Source: Pseudaeromonas sp963677375 (lineage in GTDB: Bacteria > Pseudomonadota > Gammaproteobacteria > Enterobacterales > Aeromonadaceae). From it: 64,000 bases of DNA. The translations under genes and the position numbers were made by a program. The notes beneath the pieces were generated by a model, which saw nothing but the letters and a program-made list of their open reading frames with translations, searched no databases and was not told where the DNA came from. Each line of letters starts with the position of its first letter. The stretch's first letter is position 1. The stretch is taken from NCBI GenBank assembly GCA_963677375.2, contig CAXXIF010000019.1, positions 124,001 through 188,000 of the forward strand. The letters are read 5' to 3'. Below, one piece after another: positions 34,685 through 43,661 of this stretch.

Positions 34685-35788
34685 ATGGAAAAGAAAACCA
34701 TTGTTGTGAAGTTGGGCACCAGCATTCTGACGGGTGGGACCCGTCGTATCGACCGGGCTCATATGGTCGAACTGGTGCGCCAACTGGCCGCCTTGCACCG
34801 CGAGGGGCATCAGATTGTCGTGGTTACCTCCGGCGCTATTGCCGCAGGCCGTGAATTACTCGGGCATCCCGTCTTGCCTGCGACCATGCCCCATAAACAG
34901 ATGCTGGCGGCCGTTGGCCAGAGTCATCTGATCCAGATCTGGCAGAGCCTGTTTGCTATCTATGAGCTGCATGTTGGTCAGATGCTGCTGACGCGTGCCG
35001 ATCTGGAAGATCGGGAGCGCTTCCTGAATGCCCGCGATACCCTCAAGACCCTGCTGGCACACAGGATCATTCCGGTGATCAATGAAAATGATGCGGTGGC
35101 GACGGCAGAGATCAAGGTCGGAGACAACGATAACCTCTCGGCGAGGGCGGCAATTCTGGCCGATGCCGATCTGCTGATCCTGTTGACCGATCAACCGGGA
35201 TTATTCACCGCCGATCCGCGGACTAACCCGGATGCCACCCTGATTGAACGGGTCGAGGTGATTGACGATGCGCTGCGTGCCCTGGCGGGTGATAGCGTCA
35301 GCGGACTTGGTACTGGTGGTATGGCGACCAAGCTGCAGGCTGCCGATGTGGCCACCCGTGCCGGTATCGAAGTGGTGATCGCCGCCGGTAAACATCCGGA
35401 GTATATAGGTCGCTTGCTGCATGGCGAGCAGATTGGCACCCGCTTTATCGCCCAGGCGAATCCGCTGGAGAGCCGCAAGAGCTGGATACTGAGCGGACCG
35501 CCACCTCATGGTGAAATCTATGTCGATGCCGGGGCTGAGCGCGCCGTACACGACAAGGGCTCCAGCCTGCTGCCCAAGGGGATTACCCGTGTGCAGGGAG
35601 ACTTTGAGCGAGGTGATGTGGTGCGTATCATGACACCATCCGGCAAGGAGCTGGCGCGGGGGATCTGCCGTTACAATGCGCTGGATCTGGCCCGGGTTGC
35701 AGGCCGACACTCCGATGAAATTGAAGCCTGTCTGGGCTATGTCTATGGTCCGGTTGCCATTCACCGGGATGATCTGGTGCTGCTGTGA
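34685..35788 (+). CDS. proB: glutamate 5-kinase
   Basis: First step of proline synthesis, ATP-dependent phosphorylation of glutamate; target of proline feedback. 367 residues, equal to E. coli. The amino-acid kinase domain opens TIVVKLGTSILTGG, with INENDAVATAEIKVGDNDNLSA and GTGGMATKLQAA. A C-terminal PUA domain runs from about residue 275 (GEIYVDAGAERAV to RHSDEIEA). ATG 34685 follows the predicted promoter; the ribosome site is weak. proA starts 26 bases downstream. Confidence 0.96.
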   Translation: MEKKTIVVKLGTSILTGGTRRIDRAHMVELVRQLAALHREGHQIVVVTSGAIAAGRELLGHPVLPATMPHKQMLAAVGQSHLIQIWQSLFAIYELHVGQMLLTRADLEDRERFLNARDTLKTLLAHRIIPVINENDAVATAEIKVGDNDNLSARAAILADADLLILLTDQPGLFTADPRTNPDATLIERVEVIDDALRALAGDSVSGLGTGGMATKLQAADVATRAGIEVVIAAGKHPEYIGRLLHGEQIGTRFIAQANPLESRKSWILSGPPPHGEIYVDAGAERAVHDKGSSLLPKGITRVQGDFERGDVVRIMTPSGKELARGICRYNALDLARVAGRHSDEIEACLGYVYGPVAIHRDDLVLL

Positions 35789-35814
35789 CGAGTAGCCATG
35801 AAGGAGCAATGAAG

Positions 35815-37074
35815 ATGAGTTTGGTTATGATGGGGCAGGCGGCACGCGCCGCAGCGTTTGAGCTGGCAGTGACCACTACGGCTCACAAGAATCAGGCATT
35901 GCTGGCGATGGCTGACGAGTTGGAGGCCCAGCAAGCCGCTATTTTAGAGGCCAATGAACTGGATATCCGTGCCGGGCGCGAGGCCGGACTGAGCGAGGCC
36001 ATGCTGGATCGTCTGCTGCTGAATCCGGGCCGTCTGGCGGGTATCGTGGCCGATGTGCGCAAGGTGGTGACGCTGGATGATCCGGTTGGCAGCGAGCTGG
36101 AAAGCCGGGTGCTGGAAAATGGCCTGCGCCTGTCTCGTCGTCGGGTTCCCATCGGCGTGATTGGGGTCATCTATGAAGCGCGGCCGAATGTCACCATCGA
36201 TATCGCAGCTCTGTGCCTGAAGACCGGCAACGCCAGTATCCTGCGCGGTGGCCGTGAGACCTTTCACTCCAATATGGCGCTGGTGCGCGTCATTCAGGCA
36301 GCCTTGGCCAACAGCGGGCTACCGGCCGCGTCGGTTCAGTATATCGAGAGCCCGGATCGCGCCCTGGTCGGCGAGTTGCTGCGCCTGGATCACTACGTGG
36401 ACATGATCATTCCTCGTGGTGGTGCCAACTTGCACAAGCTGTGCAAGGAGCAGAGCACGATCCCGGTAATCATCGGCGGTTTCGGTGTCAGTCACCTGTT
36501 TGTCGATGCCAGCGCCGATCTGGTGCGCTCTGTGGCTGTGATTGATAACGCCAAGGTGCAGCGACCTTCGGCCTGCAATGCCTTGGATACCCTGCTGGTG
36601 CATGAGGCCGTTGCCGCCGCTTTCCTGCCCTTGCTGGTGGCGCGGATGAATGAGCAGCAGGTAACGCTGGTGGCTGAACCCAAGGCCTATGCTCTGTTGG
36701 CCGAGGCGGGGGCGGATTCGCTGCGCGAGGCGGGAGTCGAGGATTTTGATACCGAATGGCTCTCCCTGACGCTGGGAGTCAAACTGGTGGCCGATGTGAC
36801 AGAGGCGCTGGCCCATCTGCGTGAGCACAATGCCTGCCATTCCGATGCCATCCTGACCAATGATCTGCGCCATGCCGAACAATTCATCAATGGCGCAGGC
36901 TCGGCGGCTGTCTATGTCAATGCCTCCACCCGCTTTACCGATGGTGCCCAATTCGGTCTTGGTGCCGAGGTGGCGGTTTCAACCCAGAAATTGCATGCCC
37001 GCGGCCCCATGGGGCTGACCGAGCTGACCAGCTACAAGTGGATTGGTCAGGCGGATTACCTGTCGCGCAGTTAA
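35815..37074 (+). CDS. proA: glutamate-5-semialdehyde dehydrogenase
   Basis: NADPH-dependent reduction of glutamyl phosphate to glutamate semialdehyde. 419 residues. The aldehyde-dehydrogenase fold shows PIGVIGVIYEARPNVTIDIA, CLKTGNASILRGG and the catalytic Cys in QRPSACNALDTLL. The ending VSTQKLHARGPMGLTELTSYKWIG is family-typical. I prefer ATG 35815, which has AAGGAG 8 bases upstream, over ATG 35809. Second gene of proBA, closed by a strong terminator. Confidence 0.96.
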   Translation: MSLVMMGQAARAAAFELAVTTTAHKNQALLAMADELEAQQAAILEANELDIRAGREAGLSEAMLDRLLLNPGRLAGIVADVRKVVTLDDPVGSELESRVLENGLRLSRRRVPIGVIGVIYEARPNVTIDIAALCLKTGNASILRGGRETFHSNMALVRVIQAALANSGLPAASVQYIESPDRALVGELLRLDHYVDMIIPRGGANLHKLCKEQSTIPVIIGGFGVSHLFVDASADLVRSVAVIDNAKVQRPSACNALDTLLVHEAVAAAFLPLLVARMNEQQVTLVAEPKAYALLAEAGADSLREAGVEDFDTEWLSLTLGVKLVADVTEALAHLREHNACHSDAILTNDLRHAEQFINGAGSAAVYVNASTRFTDGAQFGLGAEVAVSTQKLHARGPMGLTELTSYKWIGQADYLSRS

Positions 37075-37103
37075 GCCTGCCCGCCTAGCGGTGCTGGAAT
37101 GCC

Positions 37104-37140
37104 GGGCGTCCCATCCGTTATGATGGGACGCCCTTTTTTT
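37104..37140 (+). terminator. intrinsic terminator after proBA
   Basis: GGGCGTCCCAT (37104-37114) pairs with ATGGGACGCCC (37123-37133), followed by seven T. Confidence 0.93.
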
Positions 37141-37162
37141 ATCCACCTGGATGTAGTTACCC

Positions 37163-37594
37163 ATGAGCCCTTCACGTCTGGCCGATTTGCTGCCGTTGAA
37201 CCTGCCCCTGCCTGCCCAGTTGGAGCAGTGGCGACAGACGTTGCTGCGTCAATTGCCGGCACCCATCACGGGTGAACAGACGTTGTTTGTCGGTGACCCG
37301 CTCAAGGTCATTATTGCGTTCAGCGCCGATGGCGTGGACGTGTTGTTGCCGGTGCAGGAATCGGCGATGAGCAGTGTCTCCCGCCACAGGCCGCAGCCTC
37401 AGGGGCGCATCCATCTGGTTGACGGCAGCTACGAACAACTGATGTCGCTGGTTCAGGCCACCATCACCCGCCGTATGGCCTCCTTCCGCGAGTGTGCCTG
37501 TTGTGGCCGACGGGCTCCGCAAGAGCTGTTAGGCAGCCTGCAGGGGCAGCCCGCTTGCCGTCAGTGCCTGGAGGGGAGACGTTTTCTGTTCTGA
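37163..37594 (+). CDS. protein of unknown function with C-terminal Cys motif
   Basis: 143 residues, soluble, no signal peptide. The first 110 residues look alpha/beta with no motif I know. The end holds ECACCGRRAP then PACRQC, a CxxC...CxxC arrangement that could bind zinc. Starts 22 bases after the proBA terminator with GGATG-like bases upstream. Probably monocistronic. Confidence 0.65.
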   Translation: MSPSRLADLLPLNLPLPAQLEQWRQTLLRQLPAPITGEQTLFVGDPLKVIIAFSADGVDVLLPVQESAMSSVSRHRPQPQGRIHLVDGSYEQLMSLVQATITRRMASFRECACCGRRAPQELLGSLQGQPACRQCLEGRRFLF

Positions 37595-37767
37595 GCGACG
37601 TTGCGCGAATGGTTGCATGGTGTTCACTTCCACCTGCGTCACGGGTCTTGGTGCTTCGCCCGCACTCTGACATTCTGTTATCCTGATCCCCGGATCAGGC
37701 GTTGCCAGCCGCCACTCGCGCTGGTTTGACACACCCGCTAAGAGTCGGTCGTTCAAGAGAGGTATAT

Positions 37768-37971
37768 GTGGATTCAGGCAGCCTGCTCAGCGGCATAGTG
37801 CTGGGATCACTGGGGATGGGCTACTTCATCTATGGCAAGCGGCAGGGGCGGATCGTTGCGCTGTGCTGCGGTATTCTGTTGTGTGGTCTTCCCTATCTGA
37901 TGGATTCCCAGCTCCTGCTATGGCTATTGAGTCTCCCCATCATGCTTTTGCCCTGGTTTGTCCGCTTATGA
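37768..37971 (+). CDS. small inner-membrane protein
   Basis: 67 residues from GTG 37768, which has AGAGAGG 5 bases upstream. Two or three hydrophobic segments (LLSGIVLGSLGMGYFIYG; VALCCGILLCGLPYLM; LWLLSLPIMLLPWFV) separated by a short basic loop KRQGR. Similar small proteins of unknown role are common in gammaproteobacteria. An upstream ATG at 37702 adds unlikely polar sequence. Confidence 0.68.
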   Translation: MDSGSLLSGIVLGSLGMGYFIYGKRQGRIVALCCGILLCGLPYLMDSQLLLWLLSLPIMLLPWFVRL

Positions 37972-38004
37972 GTCGGCCATGGATACACTGCAAGGAGATT
38001 ACTC

Positions 38005-38457
38005 TTGTCGACCCATGAGTCGGGCAAACAACCGGCTACCGGGGATTGCCTGTGGATTTCTGCCCGAGTGGCAATACCGCTCGCCGAGCTGGAGTTGAAT
38101 GCCATCCGGGCGCAGGGCGCGGGCGGGCAGAACGTGAACAAGGTTTCGTCGGCGATCCATCTGCGCTTCGCCGTGGCCAGCTCCTCATTGCCGGATTTCT
38201 ATAAAGAGCGGCTGTTGGCGCTCAAGGATCAACGGTTGACCCGGGATGGCGTCATCGTCATCAAGGCGCAGCAGTATCGAACCCAGGAGCAGAACCGGGA
38301 CGATGCCCTGAACCGTCTGGCTGAGCTGATCCGCGACGTCGGTGTGGTCCAGGCTCGACGCATTGCCACCAAGCCGACCCGTAGCTCCCAGCGGCGGCGA
38401 GTCGAGAGCAAAAACAAACGGGGCGAACTCAAGGCGCTGCGTAAGGTCAGCTACTAA
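38005..38457 (+). CDS. arfB: alternative ribosome-rescue factor ArfB
   Basis: Peptidyl-tRNA hydrolase that frees stalled ribosomes lacking a stop codon. 150 residues. The catalytic GGQ lies in AQGAGGQNVNKVSS, and the basic C-terminal tail (RRRVESKNKRGELKALRK) enters the mRNA channel in the family. It starts at TTG 38005, 7 bases after a perfect AAGGAG; no ATG in frame keeps the conserved N-terminal strand with such a site. Confidence 0.92.
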   Translation: MSTHESGKQPATGDCLWISARVAIPLAELELNAIRAQGAGGQNVNKVSSAIHLRFAVASSSLPDFYKERLLALKDQRLTRDGVIVIKAQQYRTQEQNRDDALNRLAELIRDVGVVQARRIATKPTRSSQRRRVESKNKRGELKALRKVSY

Positions 38458-38502
38458 ATCCGCCATGGCTGTTTCAGCCTCAATATCCAGACAGGGAGCT
38501 AT

Positions 38503-39054
38503 ATGTTGGATCAGCGCATTGACGAAGAGATTGAGTTGCTGTTCCTGCAACGCTCGCTGTCGGCTCCTCTGTTTGCTCTGACTCGACAGCATCAGGCTTA
38601 TCTGTCTCGCTGGTTGCCCTGGCCGCCCGGCATAGCCGCGGAGGAGGATACCCAAACTTTCATTCGTCGCGCCGTGCAGCAATTTGCCGAGCGGCGGGCC
38701 ATGCAATGTGCGGTGCAATATCACGGCGAGCTCGTCGGCATATGCGGTTTCAATACCATCAACCACCCGCTCAAGCGGGTGCAGATTGGCTACTGGTTGG
38801 CCGAACCCTGGCAGGGGCGCGGCATCATCACGCGGGCCTGCCGTTGGCTGATTGCCGAGGCATTCAGTACCTGGCAGATGCAGAAGGTCGAAATTGCCGT
38901 GGCGGTGGAAAACCGCGCCAGCCGGGCGGTCTGCGAACGGTTGGGGATGTGCCAGGAGGCGATCAGACCACAGGCCGAGCAATTGGCTCACGGCGTGGTT
39001 GACCATGTGATTTATGGACTGACAGTCGAGGCATGGAGGTTACATGACGCATGA
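38503..39054 (+). CDS. GNAT acetyltransferase, RimJ/RimL type
   Basis: 183 residues. The acetyl-CoA binding region reads IGYWLAEPWQGRGIITRACRW, and VENRASRAVCERLGM is the family's second motif. RimL-type enzymes acetylate protein N-termini or small molecules; the substrate here is unknown. AGGGAG precedes the ATG. Overlaps the next GNAT gene by 11 bases, so the two are co-translated. Confidence 0.88.
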   Translation: MLDQRIDEEIELLFLQRSLSAPLFALTRQHQAYLSRWLPWPPGIAAEEDTQTFIRRAVQQFAERRAMQCAVQYHGELVGICGFNTINHPLKRVQIGYWLAEPWQGRGIITRACRWLIAEAFSTWQMQKVEIAVAVENRASRAVCERLGMCQEAIRPQAEQLAHGVVDHVIYGLTVEAWRLHDA

Positions 39055-39487
39055 GATCCCGCTGCGCGCCGCGACTTTGCACGATGGTGACGATCTGTCG
39101 GCGCTGCTGGCGCAACTGGGCTACCCGGATGCGGCTGCCACCATGGCGCTGCGGCTGCCACAACTGCTGGGACACCCGGATGCCGAGTTGTGGCTTGCCG
39201 AGCATGCCGGGCGAGTCTGCGGTTTCATCAGTCTGCACTTCATCCCACAGCTGGCGCTGGCCGGGGATTTTGCCCGTATCAGCTATTTTTGCATCGATGA
39301 GCAGATCCGCGGGGTGGGAATAGGTGCGCAACTGGAGCAGTGGGCCTCGCAACGGGCTCTGCTTCGCGGTTGCGATCGCCTCGAACTGCACTGCCACAGC
39401 CGACGTCTCGGAGCCCATGCCTTCTATCTGCGGCAGGGGTATGAGGAGTCTCCCAAGTACTTTTACAAGTCCCTGAACTCCCAGTAG
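39044..39487 (+). CDS. GNAT acetyltransferase
   Basis: 147 residues. IPLRAATLHDGDDLSALLAQLGY is a typical GNAT start; the acetyl-CoA loop is IRGVGIGAQLEQWA, and HAFYLRQGYEE closes the fold. Its start lies inside the upstream GNAT gene. Substrate unknown. Confidence 0.86.
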   Translation: MTHEIPLRAATLHDGDDLSALLAQLGYPDAAATMALRLPQLLGHPDAELWLAEHAGRVCGFISLHFIPQLALAGDFARISYFCIDEQIRGVGIGAQLEQWASQRALLRGCDRLELHCHSRRLGAHAFYLRQGYEESPKYFYKSLNSQ

Positions 39488-39624
39488 TCTAGAGGCTTCA
39501 TGGTACTATGAAGTCAGGATCATGCCGCTTGAGGCACCTGATGGCCTGTATCGGCTACCGACAATCCGTCCAGTCCCTACCGGCCAGTATCTCCCATCCG
39601 TGGGCTCTCGCCAGGAGTAACGAA

Positions 39625-40161
39625 ATGCTGAAATATTTGTTGGTCATCTGTGGGTTACTCGTGGCAGGCGGAGTTGGCTTCATGGTGCGGGGGATCGGGA
39701 ATCCTGTCCCTCATCCGGGGACATCCATATCGTCGGTGTCGATCTATGGCGGGGTGGAAACAATTTGCCTGCCGGGCGAGGCACTCCAGCTGGAGGCTAA
39801 ACTGGATACGGGTGCCGAGACCTCGTCATTGGATGCTCGTGATATCGAACAGATCAGTCGGGATGGTGAGCCCTGGGTGCGTTTTGTCATTGAGGGGCTT
39901 CGGGATGGCAATACCACCAGAGTTTCGATTGAACGGCCGGTCGAGCGTCGCATCAAGGTCCGCGGTGCCGGAGGTAGCGATCACCGTTTTGTGGTGCGCA
40001 TGCAGCTGACGCTCGGGGGGCAGGAGTATGACGAGCAATTCTCGTTGCGTGACCGCAGCGACATGAGTTACCCGGTGTTGCTGGGACGCCGCACCCTGAA
40101 ACATCTTGGCGCGGTTGACGTCAATCAAGATCATGTCCAGACCCTGAGCTGCAAACCCTGA
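39625..40161 (+). CDS. membrane-anchored retropepsin-like protein (Zn_protease/RimB family)
   Basis: 178 residues. An N-terminal membrane anchor (YLLVICGLLVAGGVGFMV) then a periplasmic aspartic-protease-like domain with KLDTGAETSSLDA, a match to the family annotated ATP-dependent zinc protease (PF05618), followed by YPVLLGRRTLKHLG. The name is historical; the fold is retropepsin-like with a DTGA active-site motif. AGGAG stands 8 bases before ATG 39625; earlier in-frame ATGs lack a site. Confidence 0.82.
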   Translation: MLKYLLVICGLLVAGGVGFMVRGIGNPVPHPGTSISSVSIYGGVETICLPGEALQLEAKLDTGAETSSLDARDIEQISRDGEPWVRFVIEGLRDGNTTRVSIERPVERRIKVRGAGGSDHRFVVRMQLTLGGQEYDEQFSLRDRSDMSYPVLLGRRTLKHLGAVDVNQDHVQTLSCKP

Positions 40162-40186
40162 TCTCTTTTCACGGTCCACAGGGTTG

Positions 40187-40771
40187 TCAGTCGGCCTTCG
40201 GCGCTATGAGCGGCTCGGCATCCAGCTGGTACAGCAGCTCCAGACCGTCCTCTTCATCCATCTGTTCACCGAATTGCTGAAAACCAAACGAGCGGGCCAA
40301 TGCGGTGGACGCCTGGTTATCTGGAGAGATGGAGAGAATGAAGCGGCTGACTCCCTGCTGCCGGGCAAATTGCAACATGGCCTCTAATGCTTCACGGGCG
40401 ATCCCCTGTCGGCGCCACCGGGGGTAAATTTCGTAACCCAGTTCGACGCCGTGGGTTCCTAGTGCCGCCAGATAGTCGGGGTTGGGTCGGGTGTGGAAGC
40501 CGATGTGGCCGATCATCTCGCCGCCGTCCCGGGCGAGTATGGCTCTGAGCCCCCAGGGCAAATAGCCGGGATCTTGCTGCAGATCCTTGAGCCGCATTGC
40601 CATCAGCTGCCATTTTGCAAACCAGTCATCCGGTAAATGCCCCATCAGATAACTGGCCGCCGGCTGGTGTTCGGCCAGCAGGCACAGGGTTAAAAAATGG
40701 CTATCCAGCGCCCGTAACACCAGCCGTGGGCTGATCAGATCACTGGTAGCCCCGTTTTTTACATCCCACAT
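40187..40771 (-). CDS. GNAT acetyltransferase
   Basis: 194 residues. The acetyl-CoA loop is LGYEIYPRWRRQGIAREALEA, followed by ILSISPDNQASTALARSFGF. Strand change relative to its neighbours; its end lies 26 bases from the convergent retropepsin-like gene. Substrate unknown. Confidence 0.85.
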   Translation of the reverse strand: MWDVKNGATSDLISPRLVLRALDSHFLTLCLLAEHQPAASYLMGHLPDDWFAKWQLMAMRLKDLQQDPGYLPWGLRAILARDGGEMIGHIGFHTRPNPDYLAALGTHGVELGYEIYPRWRRQGIAREALEAMLQFARQQGVSRFILSISPDNQASTALARSFGFQQFGEQMDEEDGLELLYQLDAEPLIAPKAD

Positions 40772-40961
40772 TTTATCTTCTCCAGAAACCAGGTTTCATT
40801 GCTCCAGCCTACGGGATTATTGTCCCGCAGCGGCTGGAGATTGCCAGCAAGGAATTGATGGCAATCTTATACTTGTTATCAAGAGGCTGCCGCAACAAGA
40901 ATAACAAGACGGTTGCCGATTCCCGATGTCGAGCCGAGAACCCGGCGCTGAGGAGGTTGCA

Positions 40962-41774
40962 ATGGCACTGCTGGAGCGGATGGGGTATGCCTTGGCTCAT
41001 TACCTGGCCAAACCACAAGCTCGGGATGGGAGTCTGGCGACCCTGAGCCCCGATCTGCTGGCCTCGACCCTGCGCAAGGGCGATGTACTCCTCATCGAAG
41101 GAACCAGCCGCTTCGGTGCCGCGATCAAGTTTCTAACCCAGTCCACCTGGTCTCATGCCTGCCTGTATATCGGGGATACCCTGCCTCATGTGCCGGGTAC
41201 CGAGCCATTGGTGTTGATGGAGGCGGATGTGTTGGAGGGGGTGCGAGCTGTGCCCTTGAGTATGTATGCCCACGAACACACTCGTATCTGCCGGCCAGTC
41301 GGTATCTCGGAGACGGAGATCAAGCAGCTTATCCAGTACACAGTCGCGCGGATCGGGGATCATTACGATTTAAAAAACATCGTCGATCTGGCCCGCTATC
41401 TGATCCAGGCGCCTCCGGTTCCGGTGCGCTGGCGTCGACAACTGTTATCACTGGGGAGTGGCGATCCGACCCGAGCCATCTGCTCCTCCCTGATCGCCCT
41501 GGCGTTCCAGCATATCCAGTACCCGATCCTGCCGGAGGTGATCCTCGAGTCGAGTCAGGACCCCCAATGCCGCCGCTGCCGACGGGAGCTGTTCCGCATC
41601 CGTCATCACAGTCTGTACACCCCCCGTGATTTTGACCTCTCACCCTATTTTCAAGTGGTAAAGCCGACGCTGGAGCGGGGCTTCAACCCCCACTCAGTAC
41701 TCTGGCAGGAGGATTGGCTGCAGTTGAGCGATCAACGACAGCACGACATCATCGAGGTCAATCCGACCGATTAG
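40962..41774 (+). CDS. YiiX/YebB-like papain-fold cysteine hydrolase
   Basis: 270 residues. Permuted NlpC/P60 (YiiX-like) fold: the His of TWSHACLYIGD and the Cys of RAICSSLIALAF would form the active site, with LRKGDVLLIEGTSRFGAAI ahead of them. Members act on lipids or amide bonds. No clear signal peptide. GAGGAGG lies 5 bases before ATG 40962. Its stop overlaps the convergent modF stop by 4 bases. Confidence 0.78.
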   Translation: MALLERMGYALAHYLAKPQARDGSLATLSPDLLASTLRKGDVLLIEGTSRFGAAIKFLTQSTWSHACLYIGDTLPHVPGTEPLVLMEADVLEGVRAVPLSMYAHEHTRICRPVGISETEIKQLIQYTVARIGDHYDLKNIVDLARYLIQAPPVPVRWRRQLLSLGSGDPTRAICSSLIALAFQHIQYPILPEVILESSQDPQCRRCRRELFRIRHHSLYTPRDFDLSPYFQVVKPTLERGFNPHSVLWQEDWLQLSDQRQHDIIEVNPTD

Positions 41775-43228
41775 CCCAACCGCTCGCAGGAATATCGATA
41801 ACTCCCTCCGGGCTCGGGAATGAAGCTGAATCTATGGGTCAGCCCATCGGGGGCATCCTGCAGATGGTGGGAAACAAACAGTAACTGACTGCTGCCTGCT
41901 CGCATCAGTATGCTGACAAATTGACGGACCAATTGCCGATGCAGGGTATCCAGCCCTTGCAGGGGTTCATCGAGGATCAGCAAAGGGGGATGTTTGACCA
42001 GCGCCCGGACAATCAACAGCAAACGCTGTTGTCCAAAGGAGAGGGAGTGGAAGGGGAGCTGGGCCTGTGCCGTCATGCCCAGTAGAGCCAACCACTCATA
42101 CGCCAGTTTGAGGCGTTGATCGCCAGGATTTTCGTATAAGCCGATGGAGTCGAAATAACCGGACAGAATCACGGCTAGCGGTGTGGTACTGACTCTGTAT
42201 TCAAGATGTAGAGCTGGACTGACGTAGCCAATCTGCTGTTTGATTTCCCAAATCGTTTCTCCACTGCCGCGTCGTCGGCCAAACAGGGTCAAGTCGTTGC
42301 AGTAGCCCTGTGGATGGTCGCCGGTAATCAGCGATAACAGGGTGGACTTGCCGGCACCATTGGGACCGACTATGTGCCAATGTTCACCAGGATTCATTTC
42401 CCAGTCTAACCGGTCTAGTACCCGCCGCTCCCCATAGATAACGTTTAACTGACGCATGCGAACCAGTGGTCCGGTGAAGGTCGCTCGGCGCGTGTCAGAT
42501 GTCGGCGCCGCCGGTAAGCGGGAGTGCTCTAGCGTTTCAGCATGAGCTAGTTGCGCCATGACAGGGTCAGCCAGCACCGCAGCCGGGGAGCCCAGCCGCA
42601 GTAGCTGGCCGTCAGCCAGCAGACCCAATTGATCGGCAAAGGGCGGTATTTCTTCGAAGCGATTGACGATCAGAACCAGGCTCTGGCCTGCGGCGTGCAA
42701 CTCCCCCAGCAGCTGCATCAGTTGGGCCCGAGCCTCGATATCCAGGCCATCAAAGGGTTCATCCAATACGAGCAATTCCGGCTCGGCCAGCAGGGCTTGA
42801 GCTAAGAGGATCTTCCGTCCTTCGCCACTGGAGAGAAATCGATATGGTCGATCCAGGAGATGATCGATTTCCAGTCGCTGACACAGGGTCGTCATGCGGG
42901 CTGGTGTGGCGATCGCACTCAGTAATTCGGTGGTGGTGAAGCCCAGTTCTTCATCCTCATTGGCTATATCGGTGTTTCGACGTTGCCAATCCAGCTCCAT
43001 CAATGCTTGTTGCTGTTCGAATGAGAGCCTGACGGCACTAGGTTGTTGTAAACACTGGCCCTGTGTCAGCGGTAACTCACCACATAAAGCTCGTGCAAGC
43101 GCACTCTTGCCGCTGCCATTGTTGCCGACCACGGCAGTGCAGCTCCCGCGGGCGAGTTGCAGAGTACCGACTTGTAGTTGTTTCCGGTTGGTAATGGCAA
43201 ATCCACAGTCTTGCCAGCGTAATAGCAT
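41771..43228 (-). CDS. modF: ModF-like tandem ABC ATPase
   Basis: 485 residues with two ABC ATPase domains. First: Walker A VGNNGSGKSALA, signature LSSGEGRK, Walker B LLVLDEPFDGL. Second: GPNGAGKSTLL, LSFGQQR, LLILDEPLQGL. The stretch LLSLITGDHPQGYCNDLTLF is nearly the same as in E. coli ModF (490 residues), a protein tied to molybdate by its regulon but of unclear function. modABC is not in the window. GAGGA lies 8 bases before ATG 43228; ATG 43237 is too close to it. Confidence 0.9.
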   Translation of the reverse strand: MLLRWQDCGFAITNRKQLQVGTLQLARGSCTAVVGNNGSGKSALARALCGELPLTQGQCLQQPSAVRLSFEQQQALMELDWQRRNTDIANEDEELGFTTTELLSAIATPARMTTLCQRLEIDHLLDRPYRFLSSGEGRKILLAQALLAEPELLVLDEPFDGLDIEARAQLMQLLGELHAAGQSLVLIVNRFEEIPPFADQLGLLADGQLLRLGSPAAVLADPVMAQLAHAETLEHSRLPAAPTSDTRRATFTGPLVRMRQLNVIYGERRVLDRLDWEMNPGEHWHIVGPNGAGKSTLLSLITGDHPQGYCNDLTLFGRRRGSGETIWEIKQQIGYVSPALHLEYRVSTTPLAVILSGYFDSIGLYENPGDQRLKLAYEWLALLGMTAQAQLPFHSLSFGQQRLLLIVRALVKHPPLLILDEPLQGLDTLHRQLVRQFVSILMRAGSSQLLFVSHHLQDAPDGLTHRFSFIPEPGGSYRYSCERLG

Positions 43229-43239
43229 GGGGTACATCC

Positions 43240-43530
43240 TCAAGACTGCAGCAAGTCTGCTAATTCCGGGGCTGTCATGGTCGGGGTAAATTCGAGGATC
43301 TCGTATTCCGCCGCCTTGGCCTGAGCGAAGGGGTCTTCGCGTAACAACTGCTCCAACTGAGCTCGGCTGGGGAGGGACGCCAGAATGACGCCTCCGGTTC
43401 TGGGCTCACGGCGACCGGAGAGCAGAAAGTTTCCGGCCGCATACTGACGGGTTAAAAATTCCCGATGGGCGGGGATCAGCGCATCAATCTCGGCCAGTGG
43501 CCGCACATAGTTGAGCAGGACGATAAACAT
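43240..43530 (-). CDS. YciI-like protein
   Basis: 96 residues. FIVLLNYVRPLAEIDALIPAHREFL is the YciI/YCII dimeric ferredoxin-like fold, with the family His (AHREFL) and Asp (LREDPF). Enzymatic role unknown in most members. CAGGAG precedes ATG 43530. It ends 11 bases before modF starts, so they probably form a two-gene unit. Confidence 0.82.
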   Translation of the reverse strand: MFIVLLNYVRPLAEIDALIPAHREFLTRQYAAGNFLLSGRREPRTGGVILASLPSRAQLEQLLREDPFAQAKAAEYEILEFTPTMTAPELADLLQS

Positions 43531-43661
43531 CATATTCTCCTGTAAATCTGGACTTGGGGACCCACCTGCATTTGACGCCGGTTATCTGTCGGGATCAAGC
43601 CTGCTGTCTCCCGGCAATGAATCGATTAAGATGAATCGGTTCAAAGAACAGGGAGAAAACC

